From Salinicoccus albus DSM 19776 (lineage in GTDB: Bacteria; Bacillota; Bacilli; Staphylococcales; Salinicoccaceae), in assembly GCF_000385175.1 (NCBI RefSeq), contig NZ_ARQJ01000030.1, positions 108,037-172,036 on the forward strand: a DNA stretch of 64,000 nt, in the 5' to 3' direction. The notes below the pieces were generated by a model. It saw only the letters and a list, made by a program, of their open reading frames with translations, made no database searches and was not told the origin of the DNA. Positions 38,083-47,329 of the stretch are shown piece after piece; the stretch's first letter is position 1; every line of letters starts with the position of its first letter. The position numbers and the translations under genes are program-made.

Positions 38083-39069
38083 ATGGAAAATAATTTTTGG
38101 CATGAGCTGCCACGGCCCTTTTTTGTTCTGGCACCGATGGAAGATGTGACGGATGTCGTCTTCCGCCATGTGGTCAGTGATGCGGGCCGGCCGGATGTGT
38201 TCTTTACAGAGTTTACAAATTCTGAGAGCTATTGTCACCCGGATGGATACCAAAGTGTGCGGGGACGATTGACCTTTACTGAAGATGAACAGCCGATGGT
38301 TGCGCATATATGGGGAGATAAACCAGAAAATTTCCGGCAGATGAGTATCGGCATGGCAAATGAAGGATTCAGCGGCATTGATATCAATATGGGCTGTCCG
38401 GTGCACAATGTGGCAGCTAACGGCAAGGGATGCGGTCTGATCCGCCGCCCGGATGTTGCGGCTGAACTGATACAGGCAGCAAAAGCCGGCGGCCTGCCAG
38501 TGAGCGTAAAAACCAGGCTTGGATATACGGAGCCAGACGAGTGGGCAGAGTGGCTGACACACTTATTGAAACAGGACATTGTTAACCTTTCTATCCACCT
38601 GCGTACTAAAAAGGAAATGAGTAAAGTGGATGCGCATTGGGAATTGATTCCAGAGATCAAAAAACTGCGTGATGCGGTTGCGCCGGACACACTGCTCACT
38701 ATCAATGGCGACATTCCTGACCGGCAGACCGGCCTGAAGCTTGTGGAAGAATATGGTGTTGACGGTGTGATGATCGGACGGGGCATATTCGATAACCCAT
38801 TCGCATTTGAGAAAGAGGCGCAGGCACACAGCAGCCAAGGATTGCTTGATCTCTTAAGGCTGCACCTGGATCTCTTTGATGAATATTCGAAATTGGAACC
38901 GCGTGCGTTCAAGCCCCTTCGCCGTTTCTTCAAAATTTATGTCCGGGAATTCCGGGGCGCGGGTGCCCTTAGAAATGCATTGATGGAGACAGAAACGACA
39001 GATGAGGTGCGTGAGCTGCTGGACAGCTTTGAAAAAAAGGACTCGATAAAAAAAGAAGCTGAAGTATAA
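38083..39069 (+). CDS. tRNA-dihydrouridine synthase
   Basis: 328-residue FMN enzyme reducing uridine to dihydrouridine in tRNA D-loops. [16 protein letters not shown] is the classic N-terminal signature; [19 protein letters not shown] carries the catalytic cysteine; VKTRLGYTE and [13 protein letters not shown] bind FMN phosphate. The ATG at 38083 is the plausible start, although GAGAGGG is rather far (13 nt); an in-frame TTG at 38071 is too close. The 3' end forms a terminator that overlaps the next convergent gene. Confidence 0.88.
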   Translation: MENNFWHELPRPFFVLAPMEDVTDVVFRHVVSDAGRPDVFFTEFTNSESYCHPDGYQSVRGRLTFTEDEQPMVAHIWGDKPENFRQMSIGMANEGFSGIDINMGCPVHNVAANGKGCGLIRRPDVAAELIQAAKAGGLPVSVKTRLGYTEPDEWAEWLTHLLKQDIVNLSIHLRTKKEMSKVDAHWELIPEIKKLRDAVAPDTLLTINGDIPDRQTGLKLVEEYGVDGVMIGRGIFDNPFAFEKEAQAHSSQGLLDLLRLHLDLFDEYSKLEPRAFKPLRRFFKIYVREFRGAGALRNALMETETTDEVRELLDSFEKKDSIKKEAEV

Positions 39070-39084
39070 TCAGCTTCTTTTTAC
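39053..39084. terminator. Bidirectional terminator formed by the two gene ends
   Basis: AAGAAGCTGA (39053-39062) pairs with TCAGCTTCTT (39070-39079), loop of 7, with T runs on each strand. It includes the last codons of both convergent genes, whose stops are adjacent (39069/39070). Confidence 0.8.
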
Positions 39085-39606
39085 TTTATAATTCAGTTCC
39101 ACGAATTGATTATAGGTTTCTGTTCCGGTCAGTTCCAGATCCAGGTGGTATTTCCCTTCCCTGAACAGCGGGATGCCCTCGCCGATGATCACGGGTGCTA
39201 CAGTGACTGTGATCTCGTCGATCAGATCTTCCTCCAGGTATTGCTGTATCAGTTCACTGCCGCCCATCACCCAGATTTTATCCCCCGGCTTTTCCTGCAA
39301 TTCCGCAATCAGTTCGGCGACATTGTCCCTGGCAAATCTCACGTCTTCGTTATCCGGGATGTCAGATCTCGTATATACATAGCATTCTTTCCCTTTGTAA
39401 GGAAAAGATTCCAGTTCCTGGTCCAGGAGCCAGTCGTAAGTCCTTTTTCCCATGATGATCGTGTCTGCCGTGCCGTAGAATTTGGAGAGGCCGTTATCGC
39501 CCTCACCTTCAATATTATACAGCCATTCCAGAGAATCTTCTTTTGTGGCGATGTATCCATCAAGTGAGGCTGCGATGAATAAGACTACTTTACGATTATT
39601 CTTCAT
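39070..39606 (-). CDS. Dihydrofolate reductase-family (RibD C-terminal-like) protein
   Basis: 178 residues, YwjB-like. N-terminal VVLFIAASLDGYIATKEDSLEWL, ADTIIMGKRTYDW and KIWVMGGSELIQQYLEEDLIDEI match the RibD-C/DHFR-like domain. Not the main folate DHFR. AAGGGATG serves the ATG at 39606 rather than the farther in-frame ATG. Substrate unknown. Confidence 0.82.
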   Translation of the reverse strand: MKNNRKVVLFIAASLDGYIATKEDSLEWLYNIEGEGDNGLSKFYGTADTIIMGKRTYDWLLDQELESFPYKGKECYVYTRSDIPDNEDVRFARDNVAELIAELQEKPGDKIWVMGGSELIQQYLEEDLIDEITVTVAPVIIGEGIPLFREGKYHLDLELTGTETYNQFVELNYKVKRS

Positions 39607-39798
39607 AATGATCATCCCTTTACAAGTCTTCCTCATCTATAATCTAACAATTTCAAGGACTGACAACAAATGAAAAATCAAGAAACGGGCCGGCGGGCGG
39701 TATATAATTTCTTTCAAGAGACCAGCATATGCTTTTATCTTTGCGGGAAATATACTATACTAATATAATATGATTTAATTTGAAAAGAGGTAAATGAT

Positions 39799-40719
39799 AT
39801 GAAAAGGGTCGACAGTATTGTAGATCTCATCGGAGATACTCCCGCTGTAAAACTTAACAGGATAGTGCCTGATGGTGCGGCGGAAGTATATGTAAAGCTC
39901 GAAATGTCAAATCCGAGTAAAAGTGTCAAGGACCGTGCGGCTTACAGTATGCTTAAAAAAGCTGAAGCAGAAGGAGTGGTCGCCCCCGGCGGTACGATTA
40001 TTGAACCCACCAGCGGTAACACCGGTATCGGTCTGGCAATGAATGCTGCAGCCAAAGGATATAAAGCCATCTTTGTGCTTCCGGACAATTCTACGGCGGA
40101 ACGCGTCAATATTTTGAAAGCTTATGGTGCAGAAGTGGTGATGACACCTGCGGAAGAGAAAATGCCGGGTTGTATCAGAAAAGCGAAGGAATTGAATGCT
40201 GAGATACCGAACAGCTTCATCCCGCAGCAGTTTGAAAATGCTGCGAATCCTGATATTCACCGCACGACAACTGCGATTGAAATACTGGACCAGATGGATA
40301 GGGATCTGGATGCATTTGTGGCAACTGCAGGTACCGGCGGTACGATTACCGGCACTGGAGAAGTTTTAAAGGAGCATCTGCCTGAGCTTCACATTGCTGT
40401 GGTTGAACCTGAGGGTTCTCCAGTACTTTCCGGCGGTGAACCGGGCAAGCACAAGCTTGTAGGTACAAGTCCCGGGTTCATCCCGAGTATTTTAAATACT
40501 GATGTGTATGATGAAATCATTCAAATTAAAGATGAAAATGCAGTGGATATGTTTAAACGGATGGCGCGGGAAGAAGGTGTCTTCGTCGGTCCGTCCGCAG
40601 GCGCTTCTGTGTATGCTGCTATTGAGGTGGCGAAAAAGCTTGGTCCGGATAAACGCGTGATCTGTATCGCCCCAGACAGCGGAGAACGCTATTTGAGTAT
40701 GGATCTTATGGATGAATAG
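39799..40719 (+). CDS. cysK: Cysteine synthase-type PLP enzyme
   Basis: 306 residues. O-acetylserine (thiol)-lyase family, making cysteine from O-acetylserine and sulfide. PLP lysine in PSKSVKDRAA (Lys44), TSGNTGIGLA (phosphate loop), GTGGTITGTGEVL and GPSAGASVYAAIEVA are present. Shorter insert loops and the KLEMSNPSKSVKDR pattern fit CysK; a CysM or cystathionine beta-synthase-like role cannot be excluded. Monocistronic, with its own terminator. Confidence 0.88.
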   Translation: MKRVDSIVDLIGDTPAVKLNRIVPDGAAEVYVKLEMSNPSKSVKDRAAYSMLKKAEAEGVVAPGGTIIEPTSGNTGIGLAMNAAAKGYKAIFVLPDNSTAERVNILKAYGAEVVMTPAEEKMPGCIRKAKELNAEIPNSFIPQQFENAANPDIHRTTTAIEILDQMDRDLDAFVATAGTGGTITGTGEVLKEHLPELHIAVVEPEGSPVLSGGEPGKHKLVGTSPGFIPSILNTDVYDEIIQIKDENAVDMFKRMAREEGVFVGPSAGASVYAAIEVAKKLGPDKRVICIAPDSGERYLSMDLMDE

Positions 40720-40727
40720 TTAACAGG

Positions 40728-40755
40728 ACGGCAGAATATGATCTGCCGTTTTTTT
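40728..40755 (+). terminator. Terminator after cysK
   Basis: ACGGCAGA pairs with TCTGCCGT over ATATGA, then TTTTTT. Confidence 0.9.
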
Positions 40756-40829
40756 GTGTCTAACGCTTGGCAAAAAGCCAATTTTTTAATGTATAGTGAC
40801 AGTAACAACAAAATCCGGGAGTGTTTATA

Positions 40830-41612
40830 TTGGAGAGAATTATCACGATCGAAGATATGCATTGGCAGCGTAACAGAGAAGGGATTTTAAAATCTGTCAA
40901 CTGGAAAGTGGAGAAGGGTCAGCATTGGGCAATATTAGGTTTAAACGGCTCAGGTAAGACATCACTGCTGAACGTGATAACCGGTTATAATTATCCAACA
41001 TCAGGCAGAGTCAATGTGCTGAATAATGAATTCGGCAAATCAAGCCTGCCCGAAATGCGTAAAAAAATAGGATATGTGAGCAGTTCTCTGGGCAGATTCG
41101 CCTCGACGATGAATCGTGAGATGACAGAGAATATCATTGTCAGCGGCAAATACGCGTCCTTCGGCCTTTATCACGAAGTGGCTGAAGAAGATTGGCATCG
41201 CGCATATAGAATCATGGAAGAAATGAAGCTTTCCTATTTGCAGGGAAAAACGTATGACCGGCTGTCCCAGGGCGAACAGAGAAAAGTGCTGATCGGAAGG
41301 GCACTGATGAGCCGGCCACAATTGCTGATATTGGACGAGCCATGTGCAGGGCTTGATATTCTGGCAAGGGAGGATGTGTTGAACATGACCGAGCGGGTGG
41401 CACAGGATTCATGCCACATTCTCTATGTCACCCATCACATTGAGGAAATCACTGAATCCATTTCCCACGTATTACTGATGAGTGACGGTGAAATTGCCGC
41501 CAAAGGTCCGAAATCGGAAGTGTTGGCAGACAATACTTTAAGCAGTGCCTTTAAGATTCCTTTGAAAGTACACTGGGAAGCCGGGCGGCCATGGATGGCA
41601 ATCCGTAAATAA
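40830..41612 (+). CDS. ABC transporter ATP-binding protein, YlmA-like, orphan
   Basis: 260 residues. Walker A GLNGSGKT, Q-loop region GYVSSSLGRF, signature LSQGEQRK and Walker B LLILDEP, then THHIEE. No permease gene is near, like B. subtilis YlmA; it may act with another transporter or in a non-transport role. TTG at 40830 is placed 8 nt after GGGAG and is preferred to the GTG at 40821 that overlaps it. Followed 19 bp later by the dioxygenase gene, likely in one transcript. Confidence 0.8.
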   Translation: MERIITIEDMHWQRNREGILKSVNWKVEKGQHWAILGLNGSGKTSLLNVITGYNYPTSGRVNVLNNEFGKSSLPEMRKKIGYVSSSLGRFASTMNREMTENIIVSGKYASFGLYHEVAEEDWHRAYRIMEEMKLSYLQGKTYDRLSQGEQRKVLIGRALMSRPQLLILDEPCAGLDILAREDVLNMTERVAQDSCHILYVTHHIEEITESISHVLLMSDGEIAAKGPKSEVLADNTLSSAFKIPLKVHWEAGRPWMAIRK

Positions 41613-41631
41613 TGTTTATTGGAGGGGCGAG

Positions 41632-42576
41632 ATGATAAAAGGACATCACCACATTTCAATGTTCACGAAGGATTTAAAAGAAATTAACCAGTTTTACACT
41701 GAAATTCTGGGGTTAAGGCGGGTCAAAATCTCTGTCAACCAGAGTGATCCGGGGATGTATCATGTGTTTTACGGCGATACAACCGGCACAGCGGGCAATG
41801 ATCTGACATTTTTTGAGATTCCAAACATCGGCAGTACACATAAGGGGACGAATGCCATAACAGCAATTGGCCTGCTGGTGCCCGGACGGGACTCATTGAT
41901 CTACTGGCAGCACCGGGTGGCTGATTTAGGTACTGATGTCAGTGAAATTTTTGATTATGCAGGCACAGAAGCAATCGAATTTCAGGACATTGAGGGGCTC
42001 AAGCTTGTCCTGATCAACCACGGCAGCCGGGCAATTCGAGAAAATTGGGAGCCTTGGGCCGGTAATGATGTAGACCCGGCACATATGATCCTCGGCATGG
42101 GGACTGTTGAACTGAGTGTGCATGAAAAAGCCGAAACCGTGAACCTTCTGACGGAACTTTTCGGTTATTCGAGTGTTTATGACAATGGTACAGAAACACT
42201 GCTGCAATCAGTTGCGGGAGAAGTGTTTGGGGAAATACTGGTCAAGGAAATAAAAGGGAATCAGGAACGTCCCGGCAAAGGCAGTATTCACCACATTGCG
42301 ATTCAGTCGAAAGAAAAACCGCTTGAAGAATGGGACTCTTTGATCAAAGAACGCGGATTTCTCACTACGGGGATAAAACGGCGGTACTACTTCGACAGTC
42401 TGTACTTCAGAGATGATAACGGAATTATGTTTGAGATCACAGGGCCTGACGCCCGTGGATTTACGGCAGATTCCTCAATTGAAGATCTGGGGACAACTTT
42501 GGATCTTCCTCCCTTTCTGGAAGACCGAAGGGCAGAAATCGAATCCAGGTTAAGACCGATAGAAGCGTGGACGTAA
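41632..42576 (+). CDS. VOC-family ring-cleaving dioxygenase, MhqO-like
   Basis: 314-residue glyoxalase/bleomycin-resistance fold protein with two duplicated halves. The metal-binding His of GHHHISMFT at residue 4-6, HVFYGD, and the second-half GSIHHIAIQSK and YFRDDNGIMFEITGP (Glu ligand) fit the hydroquinone dioxygenase MhqO/MhqE family, which protects against quinones. GGAGGGG precedes the ATG. Substrate is inferred from family resemblance. Confidence 0.82.
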   Translation: MIKGHHHISMFTKDLKEINQFYTEILGLRRVKISVNQSDPGMYHVFYGDTTGTAGNDLTFFEIPNIGSTHKGTNAITAIGLLVPGRDSLIYWQHRVADLGTDVSEIFDYAGTEAIEFQDIEGLKLVLINHGSRAIRENWEPWAGNDVDPAHMILGMGTVELSVHEKAETVNLLTELFGYSSVYDNGTETLLQSVAGEVFGEILVKEIKGNQERPGKGSIHHIAIQSKEKPLEEWDSLIKERGFLTTGIKRRYYFDSLYFRDDNGIMFEITGPDARGFTADSSIEDLGTTLDLPPFLEDRRAEIESRLRPIEAWT

Positions 42577-42733
42577 AATTGGGGCCGGGACAAAACTCGA
42601 TAAAAAAATACTTATTCCCACCCTCTTAAATTTAACCTGTTTCTATTTAAATCATTGGATTGAATATGTAAATGAGAAGGTAATGATATAATATGATTGA
42701 AATTATCAAATTCTTTCTAGAATGGGGTCATTT

Positions 42734-43153
42734 ATGGTTACTTTCTTACAACTGATTTTGATTGGTGCAGTTTCAGCCATTATTCTCGGGGGTGTGATGA
42801 AAATCATCCGAAAGTTAACAGATAATAAAGCAGATATTCTGCTTTACAACATGGATTATATGCCGGTGCTGAAACGCTGGAGTGATAAGTGGATTACGGG
42901 TGTGATCTTTCATTTTGCCACTTGTATCTGCAGTGTGGTCGTTTTATATTACCTGCTGATTCCATTCGGGCTGGAACTGGTCTTATGGCCGTATATACTT
43001 GTGTTTACTGCTGGCGGCGCCATATTATACTTTTTAAGTGCACTGACAAAGACACCGCCGGCATATAATGATTTTGCAGCCTGGTTCAGCTGGACCTTTG
43101 GTCACTGTATTTTCGGTATTTCCGTCGGGTACTTTATTTCAATCTGGATATGA
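42734..43153 (+). CDS. Four-span membrane protein of unknown function
   Basis: 139 residues from the ATG at 42734 (GGGG 8 nt upstream; an ATG at 42722 overlaps this). Four hydrophobic stretches are visible: residues about 2-23, 55-75, 79-100 and 110-137, with a basic loop MKIIRKLTDNK after the first. The gene is single, between the dioxygenase and the second methylase. No family recognised. Confidence 0.65.
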   Translation: MVTFLQLILIGAVSAIILGGVMKIIRKLTDNKADILLYNMDYMPVLKRWSDKWITGVIFHFATCICSVVVLYYLLIPFGLELVLWPYILVFTAGGAILYFLSALTKTPPAYNDFAAWFSWTFGHCIFGISVGYFISIWI

Positions 43154-43279
43154 TGGATTTATTGTAAAATACGAAAGGATGAAAGCTGGCTGAATGTCTT
43201 GATAATGATAAATTCAGTCTTTAAAATATGCAGGCATACATATAATAGAAACAGAGTGTATGGATAAGGAGTGACTTGT

Positions 43280-44680
43280 GTGTCAAAGCAGAATTCCGAA
43301 ACACATACTGTTAAAATCGATGGCCTGGACAAAAAAGGCTCCGGGACGGGCACAGTATGGCGTGATACAGGCGGAAGCAATCCACGCAAACTAAAATTGA
43401 TCGTGCCTCAGACTTTAATCGGGGAAACGGCGAGAGTGACAGTGCAGCATCCAGACCGCAAGACCGCAAAGGTGCTGCCGGAGGAGATAATGTCAAAGAG
43501 CTCTGAAAGAACAGTACCGGCCTGCCCGCATTTTGAAATGTGCGGGGGCTGTGTATGGCAGCACTGGGGTTACCGTTATCAATTGGACCATAAAACGGAG
43601 GAGGTTAAGAAATTTCTCGGCCGGAACGGTTTTGATACGACGGCAGTCAATGACACCATCGGTACGGGAGACCCATGGGAATTCCGCAATAAGATGGAAT
43701 TCACTTTTGGCAGGGATGGCGCCCTGGGCCTGCATGAACTCGGTAATTTCAGAAATGTGATAGACCTTGATACCTGTCTCATTGCAGAACAGGATATGGT
43801 GGAAGCGATGCTGGAAGTGTCCGACTGGCAGAGGGCGCACAGTCTGAGTGGTTATGATAAGGATCATCACGCAGGTCTGCTCAGGAATTTAATGGTGCGG
43901 CAGTCACAGCATACGAAAGAACTGATGCTGGCAGTATTTGCAACCGAGTCACCGGAGGGCGCACTTGAAGCGCCGGTTGCGGACCTGATCAACCGTATTA
44001 CGGACAAATTTCCGCATGTAAAAAGTCTCATGTGGATGGAAAACAGAGATTGGGCAGACATCACACAGTCAGAAAAAACGCATATCTTATATGGCAGGAG
44101 CTACATTAATGACGAGATGTATGGTTATCAGTACCGCATATGGTTTGATACCTTTTTCCAGACAAATCCCAGGCAGGCTGAGAAACTCGTCGATCTTGCA
44201 ATTGAAATGGCGGACGCCGGGAAAGACGAAAGCATGATCGACCTGTTCTGCGGTGTCGGTACTTTCTCACTGCCATTTGCCGAAAGAGTGAAGTCGCTCG
44301 CAGGTATTGAAATTGTAGAAACTTCGATAGAATCAGCAAAAAGAAACGCCAATGATAATGGCATAAATAACACCTATTTTCTTGCAAAAGACGCCAGGCG
44401 CGGCATGGATGAAATTTTAAAAACATGGGGAGTTCCCGATCTGCTTATGCTCGACCCGCCGCGTTCAGGTGCAGGCGGTAAAGTCATGAGACGGATCGGC
44501 CGTCTGGGAACTGACAGAGTGGTTTACGTATCGTGTAACCCCGAATCATTTGCTGAAGATATTTCATGGCTGAGCGCATATGGTTACGAACTCGAAAAAG
44601 TACAGCCAGTCGATTTATTCCCGCACACAGTCCATGTAGAATTGGTCTCATTATTGAGAAAGACGAGATCCTCTGAATAG
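43280..44680 (+). CDS. Second RlmD/TrmA-type RNA m5U methyltransferase
   Basis: 466 residues, paralogue of the gene at 36421. TRAM-like N-terminus (VKIDGLDKKGSGTGTVWRD), cluster motif CPHFEMCGGC (CX5CX2C), FFQTNPRQAEKL, DLFCGVGTFSLPFA and LMLDPPRSGAGG with VYVSCNPESFAED. B. subtilis also has two such genes (YefA and YfjO); which base this one methylates is unknown. The GTG at 43280 is 8 nt after AGGAG; the GTG at 43271 overlaps that site. Confidence 0.85.
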   Translation: MSKQNSETHTVKIDGLDKKGSGTGTVWRDTGGSNPRKLKLIVPQTLIGETARVTVQHPDRKTAKVLPEEIMSKSSERTVPACPHFEMCGGCVWQHWGYRYQLDHKTEEVKKFLGRNGFDTTAVNDTIGTGDPWEFRNKMEFTFGRDGALGLHELGNFRNVIDLDTCLIAEQDMVEAMLEVSDWQRAHSLSGYDKDHHAGLLRNLMVRQSQHTKELMLAVFATESPEGALEAPVADLINRITDKFPHVKSLMWMENRDWADITQSEKTHILYGRSYINDEMYGYQYRIWFDTFFQTNPRQAEKLVDLAIEMADAGKDESMIDLFCGVGTFSLPFAERVKSLAGIEIVETSIESAKRNANDNGINNTYFLAKDARRGMDEILKTWGVPDLLMLDPPRSGAGGKVMRRIGRLGTDRVVYVSCNPESFAEDISWLSAYGYELEKVQPVDLFPHTVHVELVSLLRKTRSSE

Positions 44681-44875
44681 TGGGGCGAGCAATCACCGGA
44701 AAAGAAAGGGATCCAGGTGATTGCGGATGAAATCAGCTTCAGAGGATTTGAACATGGTTCAATGATGATCAATTTCCCGTGTAAGCAGCCGATGGATTAT
44801 GCTCTGTTAGCGGCCCCACCGATTATAATATTGAAGACAACAAAGATACCGAAACATATTGGAGAAAATGAGCAT
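44681..44875 (+). pseudogene. Unidentified coding remnant after the second methylase gene
   Basis: Immediately after the methylase stop, and in the same frame, the DNA reads WGEQSPEKKG then IQVIADEISFRGFEHG before turning into unconvincing sequence; a different frame further on ends in DYNIEDNKDTETYWRK. The two pieces look like parts of one gene that has lost frame. IQVIADEISF faintly resembles the last strand of single-stranded-DNA-binding proteins (VTEVVADSIQFL), but this is weak. No start codon with a ribosome site is present. Confidence 0.25.
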
Positions 44876-44878
44876 TGC

Positions 44879-44906
44879 GGCCGGAACTGCGGTTCCGGCC
44901 ATTTCT
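44879..44906 (+). terminator. Hairpin terminator upstream of the tubby-like gene
   Basis: GGCCGGAAC pairs with GTTCCGGCC over TGCG, followed by ATTTCTG. Probably ends the methylase transcript. Confidence 0.65.
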
Positions 44907-45017
44907 GTATGTATCTATAAAAATGTATGATTAAGCGATAACATTTCGCTCTGACTGCAATTTATGTTTATAATTTAGGTAATAGGGCAAGTAAGCGCGT
45001 GGTTAAAGGAGACGGAT

Positions 45018-45545
45018 ATGAAACAGTATAAATTCAAGGTTTCTTTAAAAGATGATCTCGCTTCAATATTGATGATTAACGAGCAGGGCGAAAAGGTTGG
45101 AGACATTCAAAGGGATGTCATGAGAAAATGTGATGATCAGTTTACTTATACCTATACACCTGTAAAGGCCGACAAAGTGACCATGGGGATGAAGACCCGT
45201 AAATTAAGGGATTTGAACATCGCCAAGTATATACTCGTTACGAGTGAAGGTACGACAATTTTCAAAGAGCGTGCCGGCAGTAATCTGCTCAGATTCAGAG
45301 TGGATGGCAAAATTAGTGATAACTTTATCAGTATAGAAGAGAATAAAGACGGTGGTATGGAGTTGATTTTAGACAATGTATCCATTATTACAGTAACAGA
45401 TGGCCCCGGTAATGAAAAAACGGTCATTGAAATGGTGGATGATATTGATGAATATTCGATCGTTTTTGCAGTCAGTGCTCTGATGTTCTTCATGTATAAG
45501 CTTTATAAAAGAGAATCCTGGTATATTGAAGAGATGCTGACCTGA
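45018..45545 (+). CDS. LURP-one/tubby C-terminal-like domain protein
   Basis: 175 residues. The repeating strand pattern and the segments FKVSLKDDLASILMINEQGEKVGDIQRD, TIFKERAG and LLRFRVDG, followed by a C-terminal hydrophobic helix after EYSIVFAVSALMFF, fit the LURP-one-related/tubby-like superfamily, which binds phosphoinositide or membrane in other organisms; the bacterial role is unknown. Ribosome site AAAGGAGACGG. Identification is by pattern, not by motif residues. Confidence 0.55.
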   Translation: MKQYKFKVSLKDDLASILMINEQGEKVGDIQRDVMRKCDDQFTYTYTPVKADKVTMGMKTRKLRDLNIAKYILVTSEGTTIFKERAGSNLLRFRVDGKISDNFISIEENKDGGMELILDNVSIITVTDGPGNEKTVIEMVDDIDEYSIVFAVSALMFFMYKLYKRESWYIEEMLT

Positions 45546-45640
45546 ATCCATGGGCAATATGTCTAAACTTTGTGTTAATTAAATCGTTATAAGGGTATAG
45601 ATAATCACAGGTTAAATTGACTTATAACAGGAGGGTTACA

Positions 45641-46414
45641 ATGACAAAAGTTGCAGTTGTCACAGGCGCCGGAGCTGGTTTGGGGAAAGGGATCGCGGAA
45701 CGTTTGGCCAAAGACGGATTCCAGGTGGTCATTAATGATATTGATCCGGAAACAGTCAAGTCAACGGTGGAAGACTTCAGGGAGAGCGGATATGATGTGA
45801 TGGGTGAGCAGGGCGATGTTTCCAAAAGAGAACATCAATTCCTGCTTGTTCAAAGAGCTGTAGAGGAATACGGACATATCGATGTGTTCGTCAATAACGC
45901 CGGTATTGATTTTGTCTCTCCATTTCTGGAGGTAGACGAAGCGCAGTTAAACAAATCATTTTCCGTCAATGTCAATGGGACGGTTTTTGGTACACAGGCT
46001 GCAGCAGAGCAATTCATCACCCAGGGCACAAAAGGGAAAATCATCAATGCCTGCAGTATTGCAGGTCATGAATCCTATGAAATGCTCTCAACGTATTCCG
46101 CGACAAAACATGCTGTCAGATCATTTACACATTCAAGTGCCAAAGAACTGGCGGCAGATAATATCAGGGTCAATGCATATTGCCCCGGCGTTGCAGACAC
46201 GGCCATGTGGGACCGCATCGATGAAGAGATGGTTAAATACAATGAAGATATGGAGCCCAGGGATGCCTTCAAAAAATTTACAGGCGATATTTTGCTTGGC
46301 AGACCGCAGGAAGCTGAAGATGTAGCAAATCTGGTATCATTTCTTGCTTCAGATGATTCGGATTATATTACCGGGCAGACAATAGTGACAGACGGGGGAT
46401 TGGTTTTCAGGTAA
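45641..46414 (+). CDS. butA: SDR oxidoreductase, butanediol dehydrogenase/acetoin reductase-like
   Basis: 257-residue short-chain dehydrogenase. TGAGAGLGKG binds NAD(H); NNAGID; the catalytic Tyr and Lys are in YSATKHAVR; the ending SDYITGQTIVTDGG matches staphylococcal ButA, which reduces diacetyl or acetoin to 2,3-butanediol. Ribosome site GGAGGG before the ATG at 45641. Its stop marks the left edge of an AT-rich accessory island. Confidence 0.82.
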   Translation: MTKVAVVTGAGAGLGKGIAERLAKDGFQVVINDIDPETVKSTVEDFRESGYDVMGEQGDVSKREHQFLLVQRAVEEYGHIDVFVNNAGIDFVSPFLEVDEAQLNKSFSVNVNGTVFGTQAAAEQFITQGTKGKIINACSIAGHESYEMLSTYSATKHAVRSFTHSSAKELAADNIRVNAYCPGVADTAMWDRIDEEMVKYNEDMEPRDAFKKFTGDILLGRPQEAEDVANLVSFLASDDSDYITGQTIVTDGGLVFR

Positions 46415-47029
46415 AAATGAACAGGAAAAAGCCAGGTCAAATCAGAAGGGCGCAAATATTTACATCATCCATACCGTGGCACAACAAAAAGCCCTTCAAA
46501 AAAAGAAAGTGTCATATCGTGAGCCGGTCAAATATACCGGCAAAACCCAACAGGCGCAAGCCTTCGAGTATATCAAAGTCAAAAAACAAACTATGTATTC
46601 TTTAAAACTATTAACTACTTTGTTTAGTAGTACTCAGCGTAGATATAAACGCATGCGAAATCAATTACGTTTGGCACGCATCGAAAACATCAAAGCAGCA
46701 ACATTCAACAACCATATCGTACCGGAACGGGTTGATCAGCAGTTTAAACCGTTCTTCAGTGATGCCCAACTGACCGCTTTATATAAAACTGCCATGAATA
46801 GCCTCGAAACCTTTGATCTTGATGCAGAACAACAGACAGAGGCCATAATATATGGCATGGAATCGCTCGTAAAAGCAATGAAACGCTACCACAAAAACGC
46901 CGGGCACCAGTCTACAATATCTATGCTTACTTGAATCGCACACTGCTCCATATTGGATTTAATGCAGAGTTCTATGACGACGTCTATGCTTATACAGACG
47001 CAGATAGTTTTAGAAAAATGACTGGCTGA
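46415..47029 (+). pseudogene. Frameshifted replication-type or DNA-binding protein remnant
   Basis: Coding sequence begins directly after the butA stop without start or ribosome site (frame reading EQEKARSNQKG, then IYIIHTVAQQK and IVPERVDQQFKPFFSDAQ), continues to KRYHKNAGHQ near 46910, then shifts frame to continue VYNIYAYLNRTLLHIGFN and ends DADSFRKMTG at 47029. The amino acid pattern is coherent across the shift, so it is a broken gene lacking its N-terminus. The C-terminal pattern recalls plasmid or phage replication initiators; this is a guess. It marks the junction of the island. Confidence 0.5.
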
Positions 47030-47260
47030 ATATGAAAACGGAAGCCATATAATTGTTTGCATATCCATATATGGTTTAAACCGTTAAAATTAAGCAATCA
47101 CACATTACATGCATTTACCCGAGCACTCAAGCTCCGTATATTTCAGTCCATCATGCTTATCAGAACAACAGCAAAAATATATAAAAATAAAATACTGGGG
47201 TGATTATGCATCATACCATGCACACGAAATGACAAAAATCACCCGTAAAATCTCATTTAG

Positions 47261-47307
47261 CTTTGACCTCTCCAACAAAAACACGCGTGGTGTTGGAGAG
47301 GTCAAAG
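47261..47307. terminator. 17-bp perfect hairpin in the island
   Basis: CTTTGACCTCTCCAACA pairs with its complement ending in GGTCAAAG, loop 13 nt. No T tract follows on the plus strand. It sits after the pseudogene with no intact coding sequence on either side; it could be a terminator or a mobile-element feature. Confidence 0.5.
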
Positions 47308-47329
47308 GTTGAATATAGTAATTTATTAT

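Noticed and set aside
37762..38562. 266-residue minus-strand open frame over the rlmD-dus gap
   Set aside because: Overlaps both convincing genes antisense, Cys/His-rich shadow composition, no ribosome site.
42693..42755. 20-codon upstream ORF (starting MIEIIKFFLEW) before the four-span membrane gene
   Set aside because: Weak ribosome site and overlaps the real start region; cannot be supported as a leader peptide.
46417..46605. 62-residue basic ORF after butA
   Set aside because: Shadow frame of the replication-type pseudogene, Lys/Arg/Ser composition only.
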